NCBI RefSeq assembly: GCF_002831585.1
Contig: NZ_CP025113.1
Location: 1,922,001-1,986,000 of the forward strand
DNA: 64,000 nucleotides
Source: Bradyrhizobium sp. SK17
GTDB lineage: Bacteria > Pseudomonadota > Alphaproteobacteria > Rhizobiales > Xanthobacteraceae
Reading direction: 5' to 3'
A program made the translations under genes and the position numbers. Shown here in pieces: positions 35,125-43,478 of the stretch (position 1 is its first letter; every line of letters starts with the position of its first letter). Below the pieces are notes generated by a model. The model worked only from the letters and a program-made list of their open reading frames with translations, did no database searches and was not told the origin of the DNA.

Positions 35125-36264
35125 ATGGCCCTCGTCCTCACCGAAGAACAATCCATGCTGCGCGACAGTGCGCGCGGTCTCATCAGCGACAAGGCGCCGG
35201 TGGCGCATCTGCGCGGCCTGCGCGATGCCAAGGACACCACCGGCTTCTCGCGCGAGCTCTGGAAGACGTTTGCCGAGATGGGCTTCTCCGGCCTCTTGGT
35301 GCCGGACCAGTTCGGTGGCAGCGGGCTGGGCTGCGTCGAGGCCGGCATCGTCATGGAGGAGATCGGTCGCACCTTGATGCCGTCGCCGTTCCTTTCGACC
35401 TCGGTGCTTGCGGCCTCAGCGCTGGTGCGCGGCGGCAGCGACGCGCAGAAGGCGCAGCATCTGCCCAAGATCGCCGACGGCTCGCTGCTGGCGGCACTCG
35501 CGATCGATGAAGGCGCCAAGCATCGCCCGCTGCAAACCAAATTGCAGGCCACGCGCTCCGGCAACGGCTTCAAGCTGTCGGGCGACAAGGCCTTCGTGGT
35601 CGACGGTCACACCGCCGACCTGCTGATCGTCGCCGCGCGCAGCGCGGGCAGCACCGGCGACAGGAACGGGCTGACGCTGTTCCTGGTCGATCCCAAGGCG
35701 AAGGGGCTCGCGATCGAGCGCACCGCGATGGTCGATTCGCACAATGCCGCGCGCATCGTGTTCGACAATGTCGAGGTCAACGCCGACAGCGTGCTCGGCG
35801 AGGTCGATCAGGGCTTTGGGCTGCTCGAGAGCGTGCTCAATATCGGCCGCGGCGCGGTCGCCTCAGAAATGGTCGGTCTCTCCGACGAGGTGTTCGGCCG
35901 CACCGTGACCTACCTGAAGGAGCGCAAGCAGTTCGGCAAGGCGATCGGCGAATTCCAGGCGTTGCAGCACCGCGCCGCCCAGATCTACATCGATATCGAG
36001 ATCACCCGCGCCGCGGTCCTGAAGGCGCTACAGGCGCTCGATACCAACATCGACAAGGCCGCGACCGCGGTCGCGGTGGCAAAGGCGCGCGCCGGCACCA
36101 CGGCGACGCTGGCCGTGCAGGAAGGCGTGCAGATGCACGGCGGCATGGGCATGACCGACCAGTTCGACATCGGCTTCTTCATGAAGCGCGCCCGCGTCTG
36201 CCAGGAGCTGTTCGGCGACAGCAATTTCCATACGGATCAGTTGGCGCAGGGTAAGGGATACTAA
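35125..36264 (+). CDS. Acyl-CoA dehydrogenase family protein
   Basis: 379 aa from ATG 35125 (MALVLTEEQSMLRDSARGLI). The start is preceded by a GAAGAGCGGAATCC stretch. It has the N-terminal helix bundle, the flavin domain (SGDKAFVVDGHTADLLIVAA) and the C-terminal GGMGMTDQFDIGFFMKRARV region. It is likely the partner of the preceding dehydrogenase. The N-terminal domain is less conserved than in its partner, typical of the smaller subunit of paired dehydrogenases. The reaction, alpha-beta desaturation of an acyl-CoA, is inferred from the family. Confidence 0.87.
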   Translation: MALVLTEEQSMLRDSARGLISDKAPVAHLRGLRDAKDTTGFSRELWKTFAEMGFSGLLVPDQFGGSGLGCVEAGIVMEEIGRTLMPSPFLSTSVLAASALVRGGSDAQKAQHLPKIADGSLLAALAIDEGAKHRPLQTKLQATRSGNGFKLSGDKAFVVDGHTADLLIVAARSAGSTGDRNGLTLFLVDPKAKGLAIERTAMVDSHNAARIVFDNVEVNADSVLGEVDQGFGLLESVLNIGRGAVASEMVGLSDEVFGRTVTYLKERKQFGKAIGEFQALQHRAAQIYIDIEITRAAVLKALQALDTNIDKAATAVAVAKARAGTTATLAVQEGVQMHGGMGMTDQFDIGFFMKRARVCQELFGDSNFHTDQLAQGKGY

Positions 36265-36304
36265 GCCGACGCGTCAGCGCAACGCCGTCGCCACACAACA
36301 CACT

Positions 36305-36409
36305 ATCATCGCCCGGTTCAACCGGGCGATCCAGTATTCCAGAGAGGTCAGTGCTTGAGCCGAGAAGCCTCGGCGTACTGGATCACCCGCTTTTTCGCGG
36401 GTGATGACA
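36305..36409. repeat. Palindromic intergenic repeat, family B
   Basis: ATCATCGCCCGGTTCAACCG and GGCGATCCAGTATTCCAGAG at the left; GTACTGGATCACCCGCTTTT and CGCGGGTGATGACAG at the right. Other copies lie at 44743-44884 and 55551-55654. It separates convergent genes. Confidence 0.88.
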
Positions 36410-36452
36410 GCAGAGGGGGCGGTAGCAGCGGTGGTCTGGGCTGTGTTGCCGA

Positions 36453-37490
36453 TCACCGGATCGGCGGCGCGTATTGCACGCCGCCGGCGTTCCAGAGCTG
36501 GTTCATGCCGCGCGGGATCTTCAGCTTGGAATCGGCGCCGACGTTGCGGTCGTAGACCTCGCCGTAATTGCCGACATGGCGGATGATGCGCACCGCCCAG
36601 TCCTTGGTCAGGCCGAGATCCTCGCCATAGGCGCCCTCGGTGCCGACCAGCCGCATCACTTCCGGCTTCTTCGACTTCAGCGCCTCGTCGATGTTCTTCG
36701 AGGTGATGCCGAGCTCCTCGGCGTTGATCATGGCGTACAGCGTCCACTTCACGATCATCATCCAGTCGTCGTCGCGCTGCCGCACCACCGGCGCCAGCGG
36801 CTCCTTGGAGATGATGTCGGCCAGGATCATGTGATCGCCCGGCTTGGAGAGGTTGAGCCGCAGCGCATAGAGCTGCGAGGCGTCCGAGGTCAGCGTGTCG
36901 CACTGGCCTGAATCATAGGCCTTCACGACGTCGTCCAGCTTGTCGAACTTCATCTCCGTGTACTTCATGTTGTTGGCACGGAAATAGTCGGCGAGGTTGA
37001 GCTGGGTCGTGGTGTTGCCCTGCACGCAGACCTTGCTGCCGTTGAGGTCGAGCGCGGAATCGATGTTGCGCGCGCGCGGGATCATGAAGCCCTGGCCGTC
37101 ATAATAGGCGACCGCCGGGAAATAGAGATCGTAATTGACCTCGCGCGACATGCTCCAGGTCGAGTTGCGCGACAGGATGTCGACCTTTCGGTTCTGCAAT
37201 TCCTTGAAGCGTTCGCTGGCGTCGAGCGGCACGAACTTCGCCTTGGTCGGATCGTCGAAGATCGCCGACGCCACCGCGCGGCAGAAGTCGACGTCGAAGC
37301 CGGTCCAGTTGCCCTTGTCGTCCGGGATCGAGAAGCCGGGCAGGCCCTTGTTGACGCCGCACAGCACCTCGCCGCGGCGGATGGTGCGCTTCAGGGTGCG
37401 GGTGTCGTAACGCTCATAGGTGATGGCGGCGGCCGCGACCAGCACGGCGACCGCGAGCCCGATCGTCAGGCCGCCTCGAAATGTACGCAT
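36453..37490 (-). CDS. Amino-acid ABC transporter substrate-binding protein (AapJ-like)
   Basis: 345 aa. N-terminal signal or anchor (MRTFRGGLTIGLAVAVLVAA). The mature part is a class II periplasmic binding protein: GEVLCGVNKGLPGFSIPDDK and NWTGFDVDFCRAVASAIFDD at the first lobe, KVDILSRNSTWSMSRE, then GSKVCVQGNTTTQLNLADYF, YDSGQCDTLTSDASQLYALR. This is the AapJ/BztA group for general L-amino acids. The permease and ATPase genes (aapQMP) do not follow here, so it acts with a remote transporter. Confidence 0.87.
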   Translation of the reverse strand: MRTFRGGLTIGLAVAVLVAAAAITYERYDTRTLKRTIRRGEVLCGVNKGLPGFSIPDDKGNWTGFDVDFCRAVASAIFDDPTKAKFVPLDASERFKELQNRKVDILSRNSTWSMSREVNYDLYFPAVAYYDGQGFMIPRARNIDSALDLNGSKVCVQGNTTTQLNLADYFRANNMKYTEMKFDKLDDVVKAYDSGQCDTLTSDASQLYALRLNLSKPGDHMILADIISKEPLAPVVRQRDDDWMMIVKWTLYAMINAEELGITSKNIDEALKSKKPEVMRLVGTEGAYGEDLGLTKDWAVRIIRHVGNYGEVYDRNVGADSKLKIPRGMNQLWNAGGVQYAPPIR

Positions 37491-37554
37491 GGGTTCTCTC
37501 TCGCGAAGGATCGGGGAAAAATCAGGTCGAATATCGCAGGCGGGGTAGCAAAGA

Positions 37555-38148
37555 TCAGAGTTCGGGCTTCTGGCGGATGATCACCTTGGTGCCGACGGGA
37601 ACGCGGTTGTAGAGATCGGTGACGTCGGCGTTGACCAGACGGAAGCAGCCGGAGGAGATCGCGGTGCCGATGGTGTCGGGCTGGTTGGTGCCGTGGATGC
37701 GGTAGACCGTGGTGCCGAGATACATCGCGCGTGCGCCGAGCGGATTGCCCGGCCCGCCCGCCATGAAGCGCGGCAGATAGGGCTGGCGCGCGATCATCTC
37801 CGGCGGCGGGGTCCAATCCGGCCATTCGGCCTTGCGGGTGATGTTGACCAGGCCCTGCCACTGGAAGCCGTCGCGGCCGACGCCGATGCCGTAGCGCAGC
37901 GCACGGCCGTTGCCCTGCACGAGATAGAGATGACGCTCGGCGGTGGAGATGATGATGGTGCCCGGCGCTTCGTTGGTCCGGTAGTACACGACCTGCTTCT
38001 GCCATTCCGGATCGAGCTGATAGCTGTCGTCCGCGATCAGGCCGGGCTCGTCGACGTCCGGCCGGCTCTGGGCGAAGCCTTGCGATGTCGACAGCACGAG
38101 CGTGCCCGCCGCGATCATCATCCAGACCAGGTGACGAAGTTTGGTCAT
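37555..38148 (-). CDS. L,D-transpeptidase (YkuD family)
   Basis: 197 aa from ATG 38148, with signal peptide (MTKLRHLVWMMIAAGTLVLS, cleaving after GFAQ). The YkuD domain has TIIISTAERHLYLVQGNGRA, the catalytic YRIHGTN with H152 and SSGCFRL with the nucleophile C168. It makes 3-3 peptidoglycan crosslinks or attaches proteins to peptidoglycan in the periplasm. It stands alone; the AapJ-like gene lies 64 bases downstream on the same strand. Confidence 0.9.
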   Translation of the reverse strand: MTKLRHLVWMMIAAGTLVLSTSQGFAQSRPDVDEPGLIADDSYQLDPEWQKQVVYYRTNEAPGTIIISTAERHLYLVQGNGRALRYGIGVGRDGFQWQGLVNITRKAEWPDWTPPPEMIARQPYLPRFMAGGPGNPLGARAMYLGTTVYRIHGTNQPDTIGTAISSGCFRLVNADVTDLYNRVPVGTKVIIRQKPEL

Positions 38149-38301
38149 GCAAAGCTCTCCTTGTGGCGCTGCCACCCAAATCGCGGCAACATCAAATCTC
38201 AGCGGCAGCTTGATGGCAAGTTTAGGGCGGGCGCTACCCTATATCACTGTAATGCTTCTGTTTTTTGTCGGTCGCGCTGTGCGCTTGCAACACCGCCGGC
38301 G

Positions 38302-38433
38302 CTATTTCGGCGCGATCCAGAGTCGCAAGGCGAAGGAGATCAGGGCCACCGTGCCGACGCCGCCGAGCCACAGCGCCACGAACCACAGCAGGCGCTGGCC
38401 GAGCGGACGCTGATCCGGATCGGGTCGTCGCAT
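38302..38433 (-). CDS. DUF2474-like small membrane protein of the bd oxidase operon
   Basis: 43 aa. ATG 38433 overlaps the cydB stop by one base (TGATG). Sequence MRRPDPDQRPLGQRLLWFVA then a single span (LWLGGVGTVALISFAL) and a short tail. It matches the type of 40-50-aa one-span protein usually found after cydAB and named DUF2474. It is likely a small stabilising subunit of the oxidase. Normally missed in annotation because of its length. Confidence 0.75.
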   Translation of the reverse strand: MRRPDPDQRPLGQRLLWFVALWLGGVGTVALISFALRLWIAPK

Positions 38434-39434
38434 CAATGATATCCGTGGCCGGGACGCACCTTGCCGCGGAACACCCAATAGGCCCAGGCGGTGTAGCCGA
38501 GGATCAGCGGCACCAGGATCGAGACCCCGAACAGCATGAAGATCTGGCTGTTGGCGGGAGCTGCCGCCTGCCAGATCGTGATGCTCTGCGGCACGATATA
38601 CGGATACATGCTGATGCCGAGCCCGGCATAGGACAATGCGAACAGCGCCAGCGTCAGGAAGAACGGCTGGTGATCGTTCTTGTTGCCCAGCGCGCGCAGC
38701 AACAGCGCGGTGACCGCGGCGACCGCGATCGGCACCGGCGCGGTCAGGATGATGTTGGGCCAGGCGAACCAGCGCTGGGTGTATTGCACGCTCAGGAACG
38801 GGGTTGCGATGCTGACGGCGCCGATCGCGCACAGCATCGCCACCAGCAGGATCCAGCTCAGGTGATAGGCGCGGTCGCGCAGCTCGGCTTCGGTCTTCAT
38901 CACCAGCCAGGTTGCTCCGAGCAGCGCATAGCCGATCACCAGCGCGATGCCGGTCAGCACGCTGAACGGCGTCAGCCAGTCCCACCAGCCGCCGGCATAG
39001 TGGCGTCCCTCGACATGGATGCCTTGCAGGATGGCGCCGAGCGCGATGCCTTGCGCCAGCGTCGCCACCAGCGAGCCGCCGGCAAAGGCGAGATCCCATT
39101 TGTTGCGCGCCTTCTGGGTGCGCCAGCGGAATTCGAAGGCGACGCCGCGAAACACCAGGCCGAGCAGCATCGCGATCATGGGCGTGTAGAGCGCCGGCAT
39201 CAGCACCGCATAGGCCAGCGGAAATGCCGCCATCATGCCGCCGCCGCCGAGCACCAGCCAGGTCTCGTTGCCGTCCCACACCGGCGCCACCGTGTTCATG
39301 ATGACGTCGCGATCGGCCTTTTGCGGAAACAGCGGAAACAGGATGCCGAGGCCGAGATCGAAGCCGTCCATCACGACATAGACGAACACGGCAAAGGCGA
39401 TGATGAAGGCCCAGATGGTGGCGAGATCGATCAT
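38433..39434 (-). CDS. cydB: Cytochrome bd-type (CIO-like) quinol oxidase subunit II
   Basis: 333 aa, about eight spans, with the pseudo-twofold repeat of CydB. N-terminal FIIAFAVFVYVVMDGFDLGL (the GRW-less subunit II signature), VAPVWDGNETWLVLGGG and the C-terminal WQAAAPANSQIFMLFGVSIL. It overlaps the cydA stop by ATGA. Together with CydA it forms a cyanide-insensitive-type quinol oxidase in the inner membrane. Confidence 0.9.
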   Translation of the reverse strand: MIDLATIWAFIIAFAVFVYVVMDGFDLGLGILFPLFPQKADRDVIMNTVAPVWDGNETWLVLGGGGMMAAFPLAYAVLMPALYTPMIAMLLGLVFRGVAFEFRWRTQKARNKWDLAFAGGSLVATLAQGIALGAILQGIHVEGRHYAGGWWDWLTPFSVLTGIALVIGYALLGATWLVMKTEAELRDRAYHLSWILLVAMLCAIGAVSIATPFLSVQYTQRWFAWPNIILTAPVPIAVAAVTALLLRALGNKNDHQPFFLTLALFALSYAGLGISMYPYIVPQSITIWQAAAPANSQIFMLFGVSILVPLILGYTAWAYWVFRGKVRPGHGYH

Positions 39435-40837
39435 CGCGCGCCCTCCACGGCTGCGCCCGCGGCCGGCGTGATGCCGGCGGCGCGGGCGGGGAGATCCGGC
39501 GTCGGGCCCTGTTCGCCGGGATGCGGCGGCTGCGCCATCAGCCGCAGGATGTAGATCACGCCCGCGGTGAACACGGTGAAGTAGACGATGATGAAGGCGA
39601 TCAGCGAGGAGCCGACCGCGGGCGCCGCCAGTGGCGACGCCGAGTCCACCGTGCGCAGCAGTCCGTAGACGGTGAATGGTTGCCGCCCGGTCTCGGTGGT
39701 GATCCAGCCCGCCAGCACCGCAATAAATCCGGCCGGCCCCATCAGCACCGCGAAGCGGTGCAGCAGCGGCGACTGGTACATCAGGCCGCGCCAGCGCATC
39801 AGCAGGCTGAACAGGCCGAGCCCCAGGATCAGGAAGCCGAGCCCGACCATGACGCGGAACGCCCAGAAGGTGATCGGCACCGGCGGCCAGTTCTCACGCG
39901 GCACGGTGTCGAGGCCGGCGAGCGGTGCGTCGAGCGAATGCTTGAGGATCAGCGACGACAGTTTCGGCACCTCGATCGCGTATTTCACCCTGGCGTCGCG
40001 CTCGTCGGGCCAGCCGAACAGGATCAGCGGCGCGCCGTCCTTGTGGCTCTGGAAGTGGCCTTCCATCGCCATCACCTTGGCCGGCTGATGCTCCAAGGTG
40101 TTGAGGCCGTGCTGGTCGCCGGCCAGGATCTGGATCGGCGCCACCAGGGTTGCCATCCACATCGCCATCGAGAACATCACGCGCGGCCCGGCCAGATGCT
40201 GGTCGCGCAACAGATGCCAGGCGCCGACCGCGCCGACCACCAGCGAGGTGGTGAGGTAGGCCGCCAGCACCATGTGCACGAGGCGATAGGGAAATGACGG
40301 ATTGAAGATCACCTTGAACCAGTCGGCGGCGACGAACTGGCCGTCGGCGTTGACGGCATAGCCGGTCGGCGTCTGCATCCAGGAATTGGCCGACAGAATC
40401 CAGAACGCCGAGATCAGCGTGCCGATCGCGACCATCAGGGTCGCTACGAAATGCAGCCTGGGCCCGACCCGCGACAGCCCGAACAACATCACGCCGAGGA
40501 AACCGGCCTCGAGGAAGAACGCGGTCAAGACCTCGTAGGCCATCATCGGGCCGATCACCGGCCCGGTCTTGTCGGCGAACGACGCCCAGTTGGTGCCGAA
40601 CTGGTAGGACATCACGATGCCCGAGACCACGCCCATGCCGAACGCGACCGCGAAGATCTTCAGCCAGTAATTGAACAGGTTGATGAAGACCTCGCGCTTG
40701 GTGATCAGCCAAAGCGCCTCCAGCACCGCGAGATAGCTCGCAAGCCCGATCGAGAATGCCGGGAACACGATATGGAACGACATCGTGAAAGCGAATTGCG
40801 CGCGGGCGAGTACGACCGCATCCCAGCCTTCGAACAT
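39431..40837 (-). CDS. cydA: Cytochrome bd-type (CIO-like) quinol oxidase subunit I
   Basis: 468 aa, shorter than Escherichia coli CydA (~520 aa) because the periplasmic Q-loop is short, as in CioA. Haem-ligand region RAQFAFTMSFHIVFPAFSIG with H22, and GWITTETGRQPFTVYGLLRT, the GRQP signature, with F where many have W. The Met and His ligands are present by position. Role: quinol oxidation with oxygen, low-oxygen or stress-tolerant respiration. First gene of the cydA-cydB-DUF2474 operon. Confidence 0.9.
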   Translation of the reverse strand: MFEGWDAVVLARAQFAFTMSFHIVFPAFSIGLASYLAVLEALWLITKREVFINLFNYWLKIFAVAFGMGVVSGIVMSYQFGTNWASFADKTGPVIGPMMAYEVLTAFFLEAGFLGVMLFGLSRVGPRLHFVATLMVAIGTLISAFWILSANSWMQTPTGYAVNADGQFVAADWFKVIFNPSFPYRLVHMVLAAYLTTSLVVGAVGAWHLLRDQHLAGPRVMFSMAMWMATLVAPIQILAGDQHGLNTLEHQPAKVMAMEGHFQSHKDGAPLILFGWPDERDARVKYAIEVPKLSSLILKHSLDAPLAGLDTVPRENWPPVPITFWAFRVMVGLGFLILGLGLFSLLMRWRGLMYQSPLLHRFAVLMGPAGFIAVLAGWITTETGRQPFTVYGLLRTVDSASPLAAPAVGSSLIAFIIVYFTVFTAGVIYILRLMAQPPHPGEQGPTPDLPARAAGITPAAGAAVEGAR

Positions 40838-40913
40838 GATCCACCATTTGTCGTCGACCCGGCGTGGACCTTACCACGCCGGGTGTGACGACGACACAGG
40901 GCGGATTGTCTAA

Positions 40914-41492
40914 TCAACTATTGGCGTTGAGCAGCCGGGCGACGGTGCGGTCGATCTCGTCGTACCGCCCTTCGCCGGCATGTTGGAAGACGATCTTGCC
41001 GTTCTGGTCGATGATGTATTGCGCCGGCCAATACTGGTTACCGTAGGCGTTCCAGGTCTGCGAATTGTTGTCCTGCGCCACCGGATAGAGGATGCTGTGC
41101 CGCTTCAGCGCCGCCTGCACGTTGGACGCCGAATGCTCGAACGGGAATTCCGGCGTGTGGACGCCGATCACGACCAGGCCGCGGTCCCGGTACTTCGAAT
41201 AGAGCTCGGTGACGTGCGGCAGCGTGTTGACGCAGTTGACGCAGCCATAGGTCCAGAAATCGACCAGCACGACCTTGCCGCGCAGGTCGGCAAGCCTGAG
41301 CGGCTGCGAATTGAACCAGTTGCTGATGCCGGCGAATTCAGGCGCGGTCTGGCTCTGTTCGGTGGTCATGGCGACTGCCCGCGGCACTGGCTGCGCCGGC
41401 GCGTCGGACTCGGTGCAGAGGCCGGGGATCACGGCGCCGCCGAGACCAAGCCCGGCCACCAGGGCGGATACAGCAATCAAGCGCAGGGACAT
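40914..41492 (-). CDS. TlpA-like thioredoxin-fold thiol-disulfide protein
   Basis: 192 aa with signal peptide or anchor (MSLRLIAVSALVAGLGLGGA). Thioredoxin fold of the TlpA/DipZ C-terminal type: LADLRGKVVLVDFWTYGCVN-C, with the active-site cysteines C84 and C87 (CVNC), then VIGVHTPEFPFEHSASNVQA, YPVAQDNNSQTWNAYGNQYW and cis-Pro PAQYIIDQNGKI. Periplasmic. The CcdA-family gene lies 18 bases upstream on the same strand and would supply electrons to it. Confidence 0.88.
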   Translation of the reverse strand: MSLRLIAVSALVAGLGLGGAVIPGLCTESDAPAQPVPRAVAMTTEQSQTAPEFAGISNWFNSQPLRLADLRGKVVLVDFWTYGCVNCVNTLPHVTELYSKYRDRGLVVIGVHTPEFPFEHSASNVQAALKRHSILYPVAQDNNSQTWNAYGNQYWPAQYIIDQNGKIVFQHAGEGRYDEIDRTVARLLNANS

Positions 41493-41510
41493 CGAACTCT
41501 CCTTATGAGC

Positions 41511-42218
41511 TCACAGGCCGATCTGGCCGTTGGGATAGAACTGGGTCAGCCACGCCACGATCAGCGTGTCGTATTGCAGGTAGGACAGCGCGGCGAAGCC
41601 GATGATCACGACGCCAAAACCTTGCTGAAGGCGCGGCGCGATCCGTGCCAGGCCGCGCACGCGGGTGGTGACGGCCTGTCCGCCATAGGCAATGGCAAGC
41701 ATCGGGATCGCGGCGCCGATCGCGTAGGTGACGAGTTGCAGGCTCGCCCATGCGGTATCCTTCGAGGTCGCGACGATGGTCAGGATCGAGCCGAGCACCG
41801 GACCGGCGCACGGCGTCCACACCAGGCCGAGCGTGGAGCCAAGCACGAAGCCGCCGAACAGGCTCTGCGACGGCGCGGCCTGACTAAGGCCGCCTGCGGC
41901 GCCGGTCAGCCTGATCGCCAGCCATTCGAACGGCGTCGGCCAGATCATCAGCAGGCCGAAGCCCGCGAGCAGGATCGCTGCGCCGGTGCGCAGCAGATTG
42001 GGATCGAAATCGAACGCGCGCGTGATCGCACTCAGCAGCAATGCCACGGCAGAGAATGACATCACGAAGCCGAGCGCGATCATCGCGGGCCGCGCCTTGC
42101 CGGTCTGGCCTATCGATACCCCAAGGAGGATCGGCAGCATCGGCAGGGTGCAAGGGGCGGCAACGGTGGCGACACCGGCAAGCAGGGCCAAAGTAAGGGC
42201 AGGGGCAAGGCTGAGCAT
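41511..42218 (-). CDS. CcdA/DsbD-family membrane electron carrier
   Basis: 235 aa, six spans. The two redox cysteines are where the family has them: C23 in APCTLPMLP and C137 in TPCAGPVLG. It passes electrons from cytoplasmic thioredoxin across the membrane, here most likely to the thioredoxin-fold protein encoded 18 bases downstream. A DipZ-like system split into two genes. Could serve cytochrome c maturation or envelope stress; this cannot be decided here. Confidence 0.88.
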   Translation of the reverse strand: MLSLAPALTLALLAGVATVAAPCTLPMLPILLGVSIGQTGKARPAMIALGFVMSFSAVALLLSAITRAFDFDPNLLRTGAAILLAGFGLLMIWPTPFEWLAIRLTGAAGGLSQAAPSQSLFGGFVLGSTLGLVWTPCAGPVLGSILTIVATSKDTAWASLQLVTYAIGAAIPMLAIAYGGQAVTTRVRGLARIAPRLQQGFGVVIIGFAALSYLQYDTLIVAWLTQFYPNGQIGL

Positions 42219-42374
42219 CGTCGTCCGTCCATCAGAAGTCCCGGCGCGCCAGAGGGCCGTGCCGGGTTCGCCTGATGGTCTTCGCGAGGACGGTGCGGGC
42301 CGTTACGGCCGTCCGGGCGCGTGCCGCGTCACGTTGGTGTGAGACGCGGCACCCTCGGCCTCACGACGCTGCGC

Positions 42375-42417
42375 CAAAAACAGAGCGACCCGGCTGGGGG
42401 GCATCCCGGCCGGGTCG
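42375..42417 (-). terminator. Rho-independent terminator
   Basis: On the minus strand CGACCCGGC (42417-42409) and GCCGGGTCG (42394-42386) form a 9-bp stem, followed after a few bases by CTCTGTTTTTGG. It is about 215 bases downstream of the ECF sigma gene stop and 160 bases upstream of the CcdA gene start, so it isolates the two units. Confidence 0.7.
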
Positions 42418-42545
42418 TTGGAGGTTACTTGGGAGGTTAGAACGAGGGAGGTATCGAAACTGAGTCAGTGACTTGGGGTTGGGGTTGCGTCGTTGGATAT
42501 GGGTATAGAGATCGCGTTTTTCCGGGTGATGTCGTCGACTGTTTC

Positions 42546-42562
42546 AATTGTTTCGTCGCCGG
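42546..42562 (+). repeat. 17-bp direct repeat, copy downstream of the ECF sigma gene
   Basis: AATTGTTTCGTCGCCGG, identical to 43354-43370 on the other side of the sigma gene. It lies in the 414-base gap between the CcdA gene and the sigma gene. That gap also holds a terminator and a 10-bp hairpin (42321-42352) without a T-run. No gene is seen in the gap. Confidence 0.7.
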
Positions 42563-42632
42563 ACTTTTTTGGCTTCGTCAACAATTGCCCGGATTGCGCG
42601 ATCTCCTTTTAAGTAATTGAATTAGCTTCTGT

Positions 42633-43244
42633 TTACGCCGCGACGCTGTCCACGCCGGCACCCCGGAGGAGGTCGGCGAGCTGCTTGCGGGCATAGAACA
42701 TCCGGGTCTTCACCGTGCTCTGCGGGATACCGATGATCAGCCCGGCCTCCTCGACCGACTTCTCATGGTAGTAGACCAGGTTGATGATCTCGCGATGCGC
42801 CGGCGACAGCTTGGCGACGCAGGCGCGCAGGATCTCGCTGGTGGTGGCGCGATCAAGCGAGGTTTCCGGCGTGTCGGCGCCGTCGGCGATCTCCAGCACG
42901 TCTTCCTGGTCGATGTCCTCATGCCTGCGCTGGCGCAGCGCGGTCAGCGCCTTGAAGCGGGCGATCGACAGCAGCCAGGTCGAGACCTGCGAGCGGCCCT
43001 CGAACTGGGCCGCGGTCCGCCAGACGTCCAGGAAAACCTGGCTGACCAGATCCTCGGCCATGGTGGTGTCGCGCACCATCCGCAGCACGAAGCGGTAGAC
43101 CCGCACATTGTGACGGGCATAGAGCGTGTGCATCGAGGTGCGGTCATTCTTGGCGATACGCGCGAGCAGCATTTCATCCGAGGTCGCGCGAGCAGCATCG
43201 ATATGCTTCTTGGCTGCAGCGTTGATGGCGATGACGTTCGGCAT
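42633..43244 (-). CDS. ECF-type RNA polymerase sigma factor
   Basis: 203 aa from ATG 43244 with GGGAG 6 bases upstream. Sigma region 2 spans residues ~25-95 (YARHNVRVYRFVLRMVRDTT, EDLVSQVFLDVWRTA, STWLLSIARFKALTALRQRR) and region 4 ~135-190 (CVAKLSPAHREIINLVYYHE, GIPQSTVKTRMFYARKQLAD). The acidic linker is DIDQEDVLEIADGADTPE. No anti-sigma gene adjoins it. Repeated GTTTCGT motifs lie upstream, and one 17-bp copy lies downstream. Role: alternative transcription, stimulus unknown. Confidence 0.88.
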   Translation of the reverse strand: MPNVIAINAAAKKHIDAARATSDEMLLARIAKNDRTSMHTLYARHNVRVYRFVLRMVRDTTMAEDLVSQVFLDVWRTAAQFEGRSQVSTWLLSIARFKALTALRQRRHEDIDQEDVLEIADGADTPETSLDRATTSEILRACVAKLSPAHREIINLVYYHEKSVEEAGLIIGIPQSTVKTRMFYARKQLADLLRGAGVDSVAA

Positions 43245-43337
43245 GACAGGCTCCCAGTTCGCCGTTGGGCGGCGGTTCGTTGGGAGAATTGTTAGTTAGC
43301 GCCCGTTTCCGGATGTCTGCGCCAAAAGCGGAAAATG

Positions 43338-43385
43338 GTTTCGTGACCGGGAGAATTGTTTCGTCGCCGGCCGGACGACGAAACA
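43338..43385. promoter_or_regulatory. Repeated GTTTCGT motifs and inverted repeat upstream of the ECF sigma gene
   Basis: GTTTCGT occurs at 43338-43344 and 43358-43364, exactly 20 bases apart. A perfect 10-bp inverted repeat, TGTTTCGTCG and CGACGAAACA, lies at 43357-43366 and 43376-43385. GGGAGAATTGTT is repeated at 43283-43294 and 43349-43360. The region lies 94-141 bases before the sigma start, a likely site of regulation. The binding protein is unknown. Confidence 0.6.
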
Positions 43386-43478
43386 TTCAGGACCAAAAAC
43401 TCAATTATTTCAATGCGTGGAAAATTAGAGCGACCGGAATCGCCCCTGTTGGAACGAATCCGGAGGTGACTTCCTGCA

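Noticed and set aside
33793..36264. Naming the two acyl-CoA dehydrogenases pimC/pimD
   Set aside because: The pairing and lengths are suggestive, but none of the other pimeloyl-CoA pathway genes is present, and the substrate cannot be read from the sequence.
36453..37490. A complete amino-acid ABC transporter operon
   Set aside because: Only the binding protein is present. The adjacent gene is an L,D-transpeptidase and no permease or ATPase follows.
42321..42352. 10-bp stem GTGCCGCGTC/GACGCGGCAC as a terminator
   Set aside because: No T-run on either strand and no gene end close by. The hairpin at 42375-42417 fits better.
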